This document shows, piece by piece, positions 1 to 8,768 of a stretch of 64,000 nucleotides of DNA; position 1 is the stretch's first letter; the number at the start of each line of letters is the position of its first letter. Location of the stretch: assembly GCA_910576535.1 (NCBI GenBank), contig CAJTKK010000002.1:168561-232560 (forward strand). The letters run 5' to 3'. The notes beneath the pieces were generated by a model, which had not been told where the DNA came from, made no database searches, and saw only the letters and a list, made by a program, of their open reading frames with translations. The DNA is from an uncultured Lachnospiraceae bacterium (lineage in GTDB: Bacteria; Bacillota; Clostridia; Lachnospirales; Lachnospiraceae). Both the position numbers and the translations under genes were made by a program.

Positions 1-624
1 GAAGTAATTTTCTATCAGTTATACCATGATTTAGCGGCAGGCTTTAACCAATCTTTTTCAGTGGAGGAATATACCCATGGATATTGCGGAAAAACAGAAA
101 GAGATAATATGCGGAGGCTGATTATGACCCATCATCTTCCGGTGTCTGTTGATGAGGGTCTTATACTTATGGCATTGAGGGAAAAAGAATATCTCAAAAA
201 GGGGATTTCCTTAAAATATGGGGCAAGAGAGCTGCTGTCCTATCTGAAAAGAAGACAGTATAAGATTGTATTGGCTTCGTCCAGCTCAAGGGAACGTGCA
301 GTCAGTATTTTAAGCCGGAATGGGATAGGGGATTTTTTCGATCATATGGTTTTTGGGACTGATGTGGAACGGGGAAAACCTTATCCGGATATTTTCAGTA
401 AGGCATGTGAATATGCGGATGAACTTCCCGAAAGCTGCCTTGTGCTGGAAGACAGTGAAGCCGGGATTCAAGCGGCATTTGCTGCGGGGATAGAGGTGAT
501 CTGTATTCCGGATATGAAAGTTCCAGGAAGGGAATTCTGGAAAATGGAGACTGCTGAATTATCCTCCTTGGAGGATGTGATCTTCTGGCTGGAAAAGTTA
601 CAGGCGGAAGGGGCTGCTATGTAA
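1..624 (+). CDS. HAD-family phosphatase, 5' end outside the window (partial)
   Basis: The frame is open from base 1, so the start lies upstream. The visible part is the C-terminal core of a HAD subfamily IA hydrolase of the beta-phosphoglucomutase / sugar-phosphatase type: the SSS of motif II (LASSSSRERA), the lysine motif GKPYPDIF, and the acidic motif VLEDSEAG, followed by the usual AGI(E)VICIPD strand. The helical cap segment lies before them. The N-terminal DxDGT nucleophile motif is not in the window, so substrate class cannot be judged. These are soluble Mg-dependent phosphatases or mutases. The gene ends 147 bp before mntP, which has its own promoter, so the two are probably not one operon. 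Confidence 0.85.
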   Translation, partial: EVIFYQLYHDLAAGFNQSFSVEEYTHGYCGKTERDNMRRLIMTHHLPVSVDEGLILMALREKEYLKKGISLKYGARELLSYLKRRQYKIVLASSSSRERAVSILSRNGIGDFFDHMVFGTDVERGKPYPDIFSKACEYADELPESCLVLEDSEAGIQAAFAAGIEVICIPDMKVPGREFWKMETAELSSLEDVIFWLEKLQAEGAAM

Positions 625-683
625 GAAGCAGGGTGAATATGGAAAGACGTGGGTTTGACTAAGACAGATGTGGATAAAGTGTA

Positions 684-711
684 TTGAAAAGCCGGAAATA
701 TTTGCTATAAT
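684..711 (+). promoter_or_regulatory. Predicted sigma-A promoter of mntP
   Basis: TTGAAA at 684-689 and TATAAT at 706-711 with a 16-bp spacer, about 60 bp upstream of mntP. I looked for a yybP-ykoY manganese riboswitch in the short leader and found none. Confidence 0.6.
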
Positions 712-771
712 GAATTCGGGCATAAAAAAGGAACCATAGAAAAATGCGTAGAGTACAGTAGCGAGGAGAAT

Positions 772-1329
772 ATGGATATTTTTACACTTTTTACATTAGC
801 AGTCGGATTGTCAATGGATGCTTTTGCGGTATCTGTATGCAAAGGGCTTGCCATGAAGAAGCTTTCATGGGAAAAAGCAGCCATAGTAGGTCTCTGGTTT
901 GGAGGGTTTCAGGCTTTCATGCCAGCGGCAGGGTATTTGCTGGGGGTGCAATTTAAAGATAAGATAACATCAATCGACCATTGGATTGCATTTGTCTTAT
1001 TAGGGGCCATCGGCATAAATATGATCCGGGAAGCTTACGGGAAAGAAGAGGGGGAAACGGGCGGGTCACTGGCCGCAAAAGAAATGCTTGTATTAGCGGT
1101 TGCCACGAGCATAGATGCTTTGGCAGTAGGCGTTACCTTTGCATTTTTATCGGTTAATATTGTTTGGGCAGTGGCTTTTATTGGAGCCGTCACTTTTATT
1201 CTTTCCGTAATCGGGGTAAAAACAGGAAATGTTTTTGGCATAAAATATAAAGCAAAAGCGGAGCTGGCAGGAGGCGTTATTCTTATTTTTCTTGGAATAA
1301 AAATACTTGTGGAACACTTGTATATTTAA
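772..1329 (+). CDS. mntP: Manganese efflux pump MntP
   Basis: A 185-aa integral membrane protein with about six hydrophobic segments, the normal length of the MntP (YebN) family. It carries the two characteristic acidic half-repeats, GLSMDAFAVS (Asp16) and ATSIDALAVG (Asp115), which in the family lie in the transport path. Family knowledge: MntP exports Mn2+ and protects from manganese overload. The start has a GCGAGGAG ribosome binding site 5 nt upstream. It appears monocistronic: it has its own promoter and is followed by a terminator hairpin at 1383-1410. Confidence 0.93.
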   Translation: MDIFTLFTLAVGLSMDAFAVSVCKGLAMKKLSWEKAAIVGLWFGGFQAFMPAAGYLLGVQFKDKITSIDHWIAFVLLGAIGINMIREAYGKEEGETGGSLAAKEMLVLAVATSIDALAVGVTFAFLSVNIVWAVAFIGAVTFILSVIGVKTGNVFGIKYKAKAELAGGVILIFLGIKILVEHLYI

Positions 1330-1382
1330 AAACAGGAAATTTTTTGCGCAGTAGTTTTGTGCGAAAAGTTAGGAGGGATTGC

Positions 1383-1410
1383 CAGAGGCGCTTTATGCCT
1401 CTGAATTTTT
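1383..1410 (+). terminator. Intrinsic terminator after mntP
   Basis: Stem CAGAGGC / GCCTCTG (1383-1389 with 1397-1403), 7-nt loop, followed by AATTTTT. Confidence 0.8.
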
Positions 1411-1485
1411 AAATATAAAGAATAAAAAAATACCTTCAGGAGATAATAAGAGTGCAAACGATTATTTTATTAGGAGGTATAGACA

Positions 1486-1671
1486 ATGGCTAGTTTATCA
1501 GAATTAGATTTACAGAATTTGCGCCATCTGATTGGCGGATGCGATACGACCCACTGCAAATTGAAGGAGTACGCGGAATGCGCTACAGATTCCAGTGTAA
1601 AGCAGTTTTTTGAAAAAGGGGCCAGATCGGCCATGGACAACAAGCAGCAGTTAATGAAATTTTTGCAGTAG
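1486..1671 (+). CDS. Small CotF-like spore coat protein (61 aa)
   Basis: Starts at an ATG behind a strong TAGGAGG site. The 61-aa helical protein (LRHLIGGCDTTHCKL, then a VKQFFEKGA motif) looks like the N-terminal helical pair of the ferritin-like CotF family seen in Clostridia. It is followed after 6 bp by a second protein of the same family. Two cysteines (GCDTTHC) could cross-link or bind metal; this is inference. The pair probably adds to the spore coat in the mother cell. I could not identify a convincing sporulation-sigma promoter. Confidence 0.65.
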   Translation: MASLSELDLQNLRHLIGGCDTTHCKLKEYAECATDSSVKQFFEKGARSAMDNKQQLMKFLQ

Positions 1672-1677
1672 GAGGGA

Positions 1678-1938
1678 ATGAAGATGCAGGAAAAAACGAT
1701 GGTAGCAGATACTTTGGCAGGAATCAACGGGGAATTGGTGCGCTATGGAGGCATGATTGCCCAGACGGAAAATAAAGAATTGAAGCAGACATTGAAACAG
1801 TTCCGCAATGCCTGTGAACAGTCACAGGAAGAATTGTATCAGATTGCAAGGGAGAAATCTTATTATGTGCCGGCGGCTAAAGCGACACAGGAAGAGATCG
1901 ACCATGTAAAATCTCTTTTCAAAAGCGGGACATTGTAA
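1678..1938 (+). CDS. Spore coat protein, CotF family (86 aa)
   Basis: An 86-aa protein with the CotF pattern: N-terminal helix (MVADTLAGINGELVRYGGMI), a helix of NACEQSQEELYQIAREK type, and the C-terminal YYVPAAKATQEEI motif typical of coat F proteins. The gene starts with ATG AAG ATG, 6 bp after the stop of its small partner, behind GGAGGGAATG, so the two are almost certainly co-transcribed and co-translated. Known family members localise to the spore coat; function beyond structure is unclear. A hairpin at 1965-2005 ends the unit. Confidence 0.8.
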   Translation: MKMQEKTMVADTLAGINGELVRYGGMIAQTENKELKQTLKQFRNACEQSQEELYQIAREKSYYVPAAKATQEEIDHVKSLFKSGTL

Positions 1939-1964
1939 TTATCCCAATAGAGAAGAAATGGTAG

Positions 1965-2005
1965 AAAAAAGGCGCATCCATCAGAATCGTGGGAGCGCCT
2001 TTTTT
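1965..2005. terminator. Bidirectional terminator between coat genes and the acetyltransferase
   Basis: Perfect arms AAAAAAGGCGC (1965-1975) and GCGCCTTTTTT (1995-2005) with a 19-nt loop that can add a CCA/TGG pair. The T tract on one strand and A tract on the other suit both converging transcripts. Confidence 0.8.
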
Positions 2006-2081
2006 ATTTTATAGGAAAGTCTTTCGTCAGAAAGATATCAATGAACAAAGGATGAACCACGGAAAGCAAAAGAATAGGAAA

Positions 2082-2711
2082 TTAATCCAAAAGGTTATGC
2101 GGGAAAATATGAACCTGGGTTTCATAATTTTGCGGGCTGACCATCCGGCGGTATATGCTGCCAAAACATGCGTGAAGTGAGGCAGTGGACGGGGTTTCCT
2201 TAGACGGAAGAGGAAAGTAAAGAAGACGGTAAGGGACGCCGAATACTTTTGCCGTTAAGCCGGTGGGGACCGCCCCGTTTTTTGTATAAAAGGAGATTCT
2301 TTTGTTGCGGATGGTTAATTCCTGTTCATCTTTGGCGTAACCGGGGTCTTCCGATTCAATTAAGAAGCCGTCATAACCGGCGGCGGATAATTTCATTTGC
2401 TGTAAGAAGAGAGAACCGATGCCAAGGCTCCGATAATCTTCCATAACGGCAAAGTAGTCCAAAAGACTGATTTTTTCTTCCGGAAGGGCTGTAAAAAAAG
2501 CGTAACTGATCAGTTTGTCTGGACGGCAATGAAAAAAAAGCCCGTAGCCGATATAAATCCCTTCGTCAGTCATCCGTTCAATGGAAGAAACAGGCTTCCG
2601 TTCATTTTCCGGGAAATGCCGGATAGAATCAGCGATATAAACGGAAAGGATTTCTTCTTTTGACAGTTGTTTTATAAATATATCTTTATTGGAAAGCGCC
2701 TGGTTATGCAT
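2082..2711 (-). CDS. GNAT-family N-acetyltransferase
   Basis: About 209 aa. The acetyl-CoA binding motif is visible as MEDYRSLGIGSLFLQQM (family pattern R/Q-x-x-G-x-G/A), preceded by a hydrophobic beta strand (ISLLDYFAV). The ATG at 2711 has AGGA 5 nt upstream; an ATG 12 codons earlier lies only 4 bp after the rqcH stop and has no ribosome site, so I chose 2711. It sits downstream of rqcH in one minus-strand unit. Substrate unknown; it may modify a small molecule or a protein N-terminus. Confidence 0.75.
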   Translation of the reverse strand: MHNQALSNKDIFIKQLSKEEILSVYIADSIRHFPENERKPVSSIERMTDEGIYIGYGLFFHCRPDKLISYAFFTALPEEKISLLDYFAVMEDYRSLGIGSLFLQQMKLSAAGYDGFLIESEDPGYAKDEQELTIRNKRISFYTKNGAVPTGLTAKVFGVPYRLLYFPLPSKETPSTASLHACFGSIYRRMVSPQNYETQVHIFPHNLLD

Positions 2712-2751
2712 ATGTGTCCTCATTTCTGTGCAGTTTGTAACATACACGTGT

Positions 2752-4491
2752 TTAATCGTTTACCAGAGAAAGGGAACTGATATCGGAGTCCATTACCATA
2801 GAATAATTCGTATGGTAAATGACAAACCCTGGTTTTCCGCCGTTTGTTTTTTTGACGTTTTTCTTTTCCGTGTAATCAATTTCTGCTTTTTCCTGTCCTC
2901 TGGCTTTGGAATAATAGGCGGCTAATTTTGCCGCTTCCTCAAAAGTCCGGTCAGGCAGCGCGTCGCCTCCTGTTTTTACAATGACATGGGAACCGGGAAT
3001 GCCCTTGGCATGAAACCACCAGTCATTGCCGGAAGCGAACCGGAAAGTCAGTTCATCATTCTGAAAGTTATTTTTGCCTACATAAATATGATATCCGTCG
3101 CTGCTGATGTAATGAAAGGGGCGGCTGGTGATTTTCACTTTTTTGTCGCTGCTTTTCCGGCGGATATAGCCGTTTTCAATCAGTTCTTCCCGGATTTGAA
3201 CAAGATCTTCCTCCCCTGCTGCGATATCAAGGGCAGCGCTTATGGACTCTAAATGCTCGATTTCTTCTTTTACTTCCAGTGTTAAGGCAGACAAAGCTTC
3301 GTAAGTGCGTTTCATTTTATTGTATTTTTCAAAATATTTTTTGGCATTTTCCAAAGGAGTTATGGTCGGATCCAAAGGGATGGAAATATCTTCGTCCGTA
3401 TAGTAATTTCTTGCAGTAAGGGATGTATCCCCGGGGGAAGCCTGATAGCCATAGGTATTTAAAAGCTCCCCATATATCCTGAATTTATCTCTTTTTTCCG
3501 TGTCTTTTATCTGCCGTAACTGCAAGTCATATTTCTTGACATTGCGCTCTAAGGCAGTCTGGACGATCCTCCTTAGATCCGCAGATTTCTGCCGGATTCT
3601 GGTTACTGCATTTTTCTGGGCATAATACTGTTCCAGCATAGAACTGACAGAAGGACAGCTTTTGCACCCGCTGCCTTGGTAAATGGTAAGGGGCAGTACG
3701 GAGAATTCAACAGGAACACCATGCTCATAAACGATATTAGGGGAAAAGTTACCGGCTCTGATATCAGAAACTGCATGGCTGAAAACACCGTATAATTTTT
3801 CCGCATCATCTCTGGAAAGGGAGGCGGCAGGGAAATCCCCGTCAAGCCCGGCCCGGAAACAAAGTTCCTGGGCGAATACCGGGGAGAAGCCGGTATAAGT
3901 ATGATACAGCGTTTTATAAACCGGCTGGTTTGCAGAAAGGATGTTTTGGCAGAACTCCTCTTTTTGGGTATCGAAGGGATCCTGTTTTTTCTGGGTCTGG
4001 GGAAGAAAATAGGAGCGTCCAGGCAAGACTTCGCGGACGCTGCTGACCATGCCGGAAATATGCTTGATGCTGTCAACAATCATATCCTTGCCGTCAGTAA
4101 AAATAATATTGCTGTGTTTCCCCATAATTTCTATAATCAGGTTTTTGGAACACAAATCCCCTAATTCATTTAAATGTTCTATTTTGATCCGTATCATCCG
4201 TTCCAGGCCAGGCTGGGCAATCTGCGTAATACGGCCATTTTGGATATGCTTACGCAGCAGCATACAGAATCCGGGGGCAGTCATAGGGCTTGGTTTGTTC
4301 GTTTCTGTTAAATATATTAAGGGCAGGGAAGCGCCGGCAGAAAGAAAGAGCCTTTTTTGGCCGCCATTTACTTTAATGGTCAGAAGAAGCTCATCGTTTT
4401 CCGGCTGTGCGATTTTATAAATCCGCCCGCCCAAAAGGCTGTTGTTTAATTCGTTGACAACAGCAGCAATGGTTACGCCGTCAAAAGCCAT
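2752..4491 (-). CDS. rqcH: Ribosome quality control protein RqcH (NFACT/Rqc2 family)
   Basis: 579 aa, the usual length. It begins with the NFACT-N signature MAFDGVTIAAVVNEL, continues through a central coiled-coil region (about 290-420) and ends with the NFACT-R domain (SGNDWWFHAKGIPGSHV, about 487-505). Older annotations call this FbpA, fibronectin-binding. Family knowledge: RqcH binds stalled 50S subunits carrying nascent chains and directs untemplated alanine tailing for degradation. The start has GAGGA spaced 8-9 nt. It is transcribed divergently from yicC with its own promoter at 4535-4563. Confidence 0.93.
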   Translation of the reverse strand: MAFDGVTIAAVVNELNNSLLGGRIYKIAQPENDELLLTIKVNGGQKRLFLSAGASLPLIYLTETNKPSPMTAPGFCMLLRKHIQNGRITQIAQPGLERMIRIKIEHLNELGDLCSKNLIIEIMGKHSNIIFTDGKDMIVDSIKHISGMVSSVREVLPGRSYFLPQTQKKQDPFDTQKEEFCQNILSANQPVYKTLYHTYTGFSPVFAQELCFRAGLDGDFPAASLSRDDAEKLYGVFSHAVSDIRAGNFSPNIVYEHGVPVEFSVLPLTIYQGSGCKSCPSVSSMLEQYYAQKNAVTRIRQKSADLRRIVQTALERNVKKYDLQLRQIKDTEKRDKFRIYGELLNTYGYQASPGDTSLTARNYYTDEDISIPLDPTITPLENAKKYFEKYNKMKRTYEALSALTLEVKEEIEHLESISAALDIAAGEEDLVQIREELIENGYIRRKSSDKKVKITSRPFHYISSDGYHIYVGKNNFQNDELTFRFASGNDWWFHAKGIPGSHVIVKTGGDALPDRTFEEAAKLAAYYSKARGQEKAEIDYTEKKNVKKTNGGKPGFVIYHTNYSMVMDSDISSLSLVND

Positions 4492-4534
4492 AATAATATC
4501 CTCGCTATATGATTAAATCTATCGTGACTTAATG

Positions 4535-4563
4535 ATTCTACAATATTTTTCTTTTCTTTTCAA
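4535..4563 (-). promoter_or_regulatory. Predicted promoter of rqcH
   Basis: On the minus strand TTGAAA (4558-4563) and TAGAAT (4535-4540) with a 17-bp spacer, 44 bp upstream of the rqcH start. Confidence 0.65.
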
Positions 4564-4615
4564 TGGGTCTGCCGTACAAGTTTCAAGGGCTGCGCGGACC
4601 TGGATGAAAGAATCC

Positions 4616-4644
4616 TTGACTGGAAGGTTGAGGTATTCTATAAT
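4616..4644 (+). promoter_or_regulatory. Predicted promoter of the yicC-remA-gmk-rpoZ operon
   Basis: TTGACT (4616-4621), 17-bp spacer, TATAAT (4639-4644). Transcription would begin near 4651, which excludes the ATG at 4648 as the yicC start. Confidence 0.8.
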
Positions 4645-4689
4645 AATATGAAATACGCAAGAGCATTGAAGTGGAGATGGCAAAAGACA

Positions 4690-5568
4690 ATGATAAAAAG
4701 TATGACAGGCTTTGGCAGATATGAAGTTTCGGAAGAAAAGCGGAGAGTTACTGCGGAAATAAAATCAGTAAACCACAGATATTTAGATGTAAATATAAAA
4801 ATGCCGAAAAAATTAAGTTTTTTTGAAGCGGCTATCCGGGCGGAACTGAAAAAATATATGCAGAGGGGTAAAGTCGATGTGTTTATTACTTATGAAGACT
4901 TTACGGAAGCCAATGTATGCGTGAAATATAATAAAAGCCTGGCCGCTGAATATATCGGTTATCTGAAGGAGATGGCGGAGGATTTCGGCCTGGATAATGA
5001 TATCAGAGTTTCTTCATTGTCCAGATATCCGGAGGTTCTTACCATGGAAGAACAGTCGGTGGACGAGGAAGAAATCTGGAAGGCGCTTTGCAGCACAATT
5101 CAAGGCGCGGCGGAAAAATTTGTGGAAACAAGGCTGAAGGAAGGGGAAGCCCTGAAAGAAGATTTAATTGGTAAACTGGACGGTATGCTGAAGCATTTGT
5201 CATATATCGAAAAACGTTCCCCTCAATTGGTGGAGGAATATAAGAGTAAACTACGGGAAAGAGTTCAGGAGCTGCTGGAAGATACCCAGATAGAAGAAAG
5301 CCGCCTTTTGCTTGAGGTTACGCTTTTTGCGGATAAAATATGCGTAGATGAGGAGTTAGTCCGTTTAAGAAGCCACATAGAGACGACAAGGCAGGCTTTG
5401 ATAGAAGGAGGGAGCATCGGAAGGAAACTGGATTTTATAGCCCAGGAAATGAACCGGGAAGCGAATACCATTCTTTCTAAAACAAATAATCTGGAAATAT
5501 CGAACCATGCGATCGAGCTTAAGACAGAAATTGAAAAAGTCAGGGAGCAGATACAGAATATAGAATAA
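4690..5568 (+). CDS. yicC: YicC/YloC-family endoribonuclease
   Basis: 292 aa from the ATG at 4690, which gives the invariant family N-terminus MIKSMTGFGR. An earlier in-frame ATG at 4648 lies at the predicted transcription start and is unlikely to be used. The C-terminal DUF1732 block is clear (DFIAQEMNREANTILSK, then IELKTEIEKVREQIQN). Family knowledge: YicC proteins are a recently recognised RNase family acting on small RNAs and mRNA. It leads a run with remA, gmk and rpoZ, the conserved Firmicutes order. Confidence 0.92.
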   Translation: MIKSMTGFGRYEVSEEKRRVTAEIKSVNHRYLDVNIKMPKKLSFFEAAIRAELKKYMQRGKVDVFITYEDFTEANVCVKYNKSLAAEYIGYLKEMAEDFGLDNDIRVSSLSRYPEVLTMEEQSVDEEEIWKALCSTIQGAAEKFVETRLKEGEALKEDLIGKLDGMLKHLSYIEKRSPQLVEEYKSKLRERVQELLEDTQIEESRLLLEVTLFADKICVDEELVRLRSHIETTRQALIEGGSIGRKLDFIAQEMNREANTILSKTNNLEISNHAIELKTEIEKVREQIQNIE

Positions 5569-5609
5569 TAGTATTCCTTCGTTTTATAAAGGGGCAGAAA
5601 GCAAATTCT

Positions 5610-5870
5610 ATGAACAAATTGATTCATATAGGTTTTGGGAATATAGTAAATACGGAAAAGATTATAGCTGTTGTCAGCCCGGATTCCGCGCCTGTAAAAA
5701 GGATGGTGCAACATGCCAAGGAGGCGGGGACTGCAATTGATGCCACACAAGGGAGAAAGACAAAATCAGTACTTGTAATGGAGAACAGTCAGCTTGTCCT
5801 TTCGGCGCTTTTGCCGGAAACAATTGCAAATAGGGCGCAGACGGAAAATGGAGAGATAAATGAAGCGTAA
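5610..5870 (+). CDS. remA: RemA-like extracellular matrix regulator (DUF370)
   Basis: 86 aa with the family start NKLIHIGFGN, central SPDSAPVKRM and IDATQGRKTKSVLVM. In Bacillus RemA is a ring-forming DNA-binding activator of matrix and osmoprotection operons; in Clostridia the target is not established. The gene overlaps the gmk start by 11 nt, so translation is coupled. Its place between yicC and gmk is the widely conserved Firmicutes arrangement. Confidence 0.9.
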   Translation: MNKLIHIGFGNIVNTEKIIAVVSPDSAPVKRMVQHAKEAGTAIDATQGRKTKSVLVMENSQLVLSALLPETIANRAQTENGEINEA

Positions 5871-6495
5871 AGGTATTTTGGTTGTTGTTTCAGGTTTTTC
5901 TGGGGCAGGCAAGGGAACTTTGATGAAAAATCTGCTGAAAAATTATGACGATTATGCATTATCCGTTTCTATGACGACACGTAACCCAAGAGAAGGGGAA
6001 AAGGATGGAAAAGAATACTTTTTTGTGTCCAAAGAAGTATTTGAAGAGAAGGTAAAAGAGGATGGGCTGGTGGAATATGCTTGCTATTGCGGCAATTATT
6101 ACGGCACTCCCAAAGAGTACGTGGAAACCCAACTGGAAATGGGCAAGGATGTCATTTTGGAAATCGAAATACAAGGGGCTTTAAAGGTAAAGAAAAAGTT
6201 TCCCTCAGCGCTTCTTCTTTTTGTAATGCCGCCATCCGTAAAACAGTTGGAAGAACGTCTTACAGGAAGGGGAACGGAAACCTTGGAGGTAATTGGTCAG
6301 CGGCTGCGCCGTGCATCGGAGGAGGCGGACGGCATTGAAAAATATGACTATATTGTGATTAACGATGACTTGGAAGTATGCACAAGAGAATTACATTCTA
6401 TTATCCGCGCGGCACATAATACCGTAGACAGGAATGGAAGCTTTATAGAAAATATGAGACAGGAACTGAATGTTTTGGTGAAAGGAGAAAAATAA
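5860..6495 (+). CDS. gmk: Guanylate kinase
   Basis: 211 aa. P-loop GFSGAGKGTLMK (about 11-22), the GMP-binding TTRNPREGEKDGKEYFFV segment and the lid-region arginine motif RLTGRGTE. Converts GMP and ATP to GDP and ADP in the cytoplasm, the step needed for GTP, dGTP and (p)ppGpp pools. The final base of its stop codon is the first base of the rpoZ ATG (ATAATG junction), so both are co-translated. Confidence 0.96.
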   Translation: MKRKGILVVVSGFSGAGKGTLMKNLLKNYDDYALSVSMTTRNPREGEKDGKEYFFVSKEVFEEKVKEDGLVEYACYCGNYYGTPKEYVETQLEMGKDVILEIEIQGALKVKKKFPSALLLFVMPPSVKQLEERLTGRGTETLEVIGQRLRRASEEADGIEKYDYIVINDDLEVCTRELHSIIRAAHNTVDRNGSFIENMRQELNVLVKGEK

Positions 6496-6767
6496 TGTTA
6501 CACCCATCTTATTCCGATTTAATGAAGGTAGTAAACAGCGAGGTTGAGCCGGGGGAAGCTCCGGTAGTGAACAGCAGATATTCTATTGTAATGGCAACAT
6601 CGAAAAGAGCTAGGCAGCTTATTTCCGGGGAAGATCCGATGGTGGACGGAAGGGGTAAAAAACCTCTATCTGTTGCAGTAGAAGAATTGAACCAGGGGAA
6701 GATCAAGATTTTGAGTGAAGAAGATGAGCAGGAAGAGGAAATAAATGCTGCTGAACCTGAAATGTAG
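6495..6767 (+). CDS. rpoZ: RNA polymerase omega subunit
   Basis: 90 aa. It has the omega pattern: N-terminal MLHPSYSDLM, the conserved RYSIVMATSKRARQL helix that clamps the beta-prime C-terminus, and PLSVAVEELNQGKI. An acidic tail (EEDEQEEEINAAEPEM) follows. It completes the gmk-rpoZ pair typical of bacteria. A hairpin at 6784-6818 lies just after the stop. Confidence 0.93.
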   Translation: MLHPSYSDLMKVVNSEVEPGEAPVVNSRYSIVMATSKRARQLISGEDPMVDGRGKKPLSVAVEELNQGKIKILSEEDEQEEEINAAEPEM

Positions 6768-6783
6768 CCTTGTTTGTTACGGA

Positions 6784-6818
6784 CTCTTATACCCGTTATC
6801 CGCGGGCATAAGAGTTTT
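6784..6818 (+). terminator. Probable terminator after rpoZ
   Basis: Stem CTCTTATACCC / GGGCATAAGAG (6784-6794 with 6804-6814, one mismatch), then TTTT. The short T tract suggests partial termination, with some read-through into rimO. Confidence 0.6.
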
Positions 6819-6867
6819 ATGCTATAAAACTGCATATGAAATGAGAGACGGAAAGGTACGGTAACGG

Positions 6868-8205
6868 ATGAAAATATTGTTTGTTTCCCTCGGGTGTGAT
6901 AAAAACCTGGTGGATTCGGAAGTAATGCTGGGAACATTAGCGGAAAAGGGGTATACATTTACGGATGATGAAATGGAGGCGGATATTGCAGTAGTAAATA
7001 CATGCTGCTTTATTAATGATGCGAAGGAAGAAAGCATCAACACGATCCTGGAAATGGCGGAACTGAAAAAAGCCGGGCAGATAAAAGCCTTGATTGTAGC
7101 CGGGTGCCTTGCGGAACGTTACCGGATGGAGATACAAAAAGAGATCGGGGAAGTAGACGCCATTATTGGCACTGCGGCAGTTGATGAAATTGCAGAGGCA
7201 GTGGAAGAGGCGGCTGCAGGCAAGGGCAAGGAACATATGCAGCCGTTTGATAAAAGACCAAAGGGGAACAGAAAAAGGATTGTTACCACAGGAGGCCATT
7301 ATGCATATTTGAAAATTGCGGAAGGATGCAATAAACATTGCACTTATTGCATTATACCGAAAGTACGGGGGCAATACAGGAGCATTCCAATGGAAGAACT
7401 GATTCTGGAGGCGCAAAAGCTTGCAGAGGAAGGGGTAAAGGAACTGATCTTGGTAGCTCAGGAGACGACCCTTTATGGCAGTGATATATATGGGGAAAAG
7501 AGGCTGCCCAAGCTGCTGGAAGAGCTATGCAGAATTAAAGGGCTGTATTGGATACGGATTCTATATTGCTACCCGGAGGAAATAACGGAAGAACTGATCC
7601 AGGTGATGAAAAAGGAAGAAAAGATATGCCATTACCTCGATCTTCCGGTGCAGCATGGATCGGATATTATTTTAAAGAAAATGGGGCGGCGGACTACTAA
7701 TAAGGAAATCCGCACCATTGTTAAAAAATTAAGGGATCATATCCCGGATATCTGCCTAAGGACTACTTTCATTACAGGTTTTCCCGGGGAAACGGAAAGA
7801 GACCATGAAGAAACGATGGAATTGGTGGATGAACTGGAATTTGACCGTCTTGGGGTATTTACTTATTCACAGGAAGAGGATACACCGGCAGCTTTGATGC
7901 AGGGGCAGATAGAAGAAAGCATAAAAGAGAAAAGAAGAAAGGCGGTCATGGAGCTGCAGCAGGAAATTGCCTATGAAGCGGCAGAGGGAATGAAAGGGAA
8001 ATGCCTTTGGGCTATGATAGAAGGAAAAGTGGCGGATGAGGATGCTTATGTGGCGAGAACGTATAAAGATGCACCTAATGTAGACGGTTATCTTTTTGTG
8101 AATGCAGATAGGGAGCTGATGAGCGGTGACTTTGTAAAAGTCCGGGTGACCGGTTCTTATGAATATGATTTGATAGGAGAGATATGCGATGAATTTACCG
8201 AATAA
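6868..8205 (+). CDS. rimO: Ribosomal protein S12 methylthiotransferase RimO
   Basis: 445 aa. The N-terminal UPF0004 domain holds the auxiliary cluster cysteines (SLGCDKN, VNTCCF, VAGCLAERY). The radical-SAM motif GCNKHCTYC is at about 150-160, with a C-terminal TRAM domain (about 375-440). RimO adds a methylthio group to an aspartate of S12; MiaB is the close alternative, but the LGCDKNLVDSE N-terminus is RimO-like. It overlaps pgsA by 17 nt, indicating an operon. Confidence 0.92.
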   Translation: MKILFVSLGCDKNLVDSEVMLGTLAEKGYTFTDDEMEADIAVVNTCCFINDAKEESINTILEMAELKKAGQIKALIVAGCLAERYRMEIQKEIGEVDAIIGTAAVDEIAEAVEEAAAGKGKEHMQPFDKRPKGNRKRIVTTGGHYAYLKIAEGCNKHCTYCIIPKVRGQYRSIPMEELILEAQKLAEEGVKELILVAQETTLYGSDIYGEKRLPKLLEELCRIKGLYWIRILYCYPEEITEELIQVMKKEEKICHYLDLPVQHGSDIILKKMGRRTTNKEIRTIVKKLRDHIPDICLRTTFITGFPGETERDHEETMELVDELEFDRLGVFTYSQEEDTPAALMQGQIEESIKEKRRKAVMELQQEIAYEAAEGMKGKCLWAMIEGKVADEDAYVARTYKDAPNVDGYLFVNADRELMSGDFVKVRVTGSYEYDLIGEICDEFTE

Positions 8206-8725
8206 ACTGACTATTTTAAGAGTGGCAATGATCCCGTTTTTTGTTTTGTTTATGCTGGTCCCGGTAACAGGGGAGTCAGATAAATGGATAGCCCTTATTT
8301 TATTTATTATAGCTAGCCTGACGGATATGCTGGATGGGCATATTGCAAGAAAATACAATCTGATAACAAACTTTGGGAAGTTTATGGATCCCTTGGCGGA
8401 TAAATTGTTAGTCTGTTCAGCATTGATCTGTCTTGTGGAACTGGGAAGGATAGCGTCCTGGATAGTAATTGTCATCATTGCAAGGGAATTTATTATCAGC
8501 GGTTTCCGGCTTGTTGCATCGGATAATGGCGTAGTGATTGCGGCAAGCTATTGGGGGAAATTTAAAACAACTTTTCAGATGATTATGATCTGCTTAATGA
8601 TTGCCAATCTGGAACCGCTGAAGCTGTTTACGGACATTGTTATGTGGGTTGCATTGATACTGACGGTAGTTTCCCTGATAGATTATCTTGTGAAGAACAA
8701 AGAAGTAATGAAAGAAACTAAATAA
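8189..8725 (+). CDS. pgsA: CDP-diacylglycerol-glycerol-3-phosphate 3-phosphatidyltransferase
   Basis: 178 aa, hydrophobic with several membrane segments. The CDP-alcohol phosphotransferase motif is complete: DMLDGHIARK followed by GKFMDPLADKLLV. It makes phosphatidylglycerol phosphate at the cytoplasmic membrane. The rimO-pgsA-cinA-recA order is common in Firmicutes. GATAGGAGA within the end of rimO serves as ribosome site. Confidence 0.94.
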   Translation: MNLPNKLTILRVAMIPFFVLFMLVPVTGESDKWIALILFIIASLTDMLDGHIARKYNLITNFGKFMDPLADKLLVCSALICLVELGRIASWIVIVIIAREFIISGFRLVASDNGVVIAASYWGKFKTTFQMIMICLMIANLEPLKLFTDIVMWVALILTVVSLIDYLVKNKEVMKETK

Positions 8726-8768
8726 TATGATTTGTGCTGCCCTGGGATGGCAGCATGGAGGTAAGATT

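Noticed and set aside
625..771. Manganese riboswitch (yybP-ykoY) upstream of mntP
   Set aside because: The leader is too short and has none of the conserved loops.
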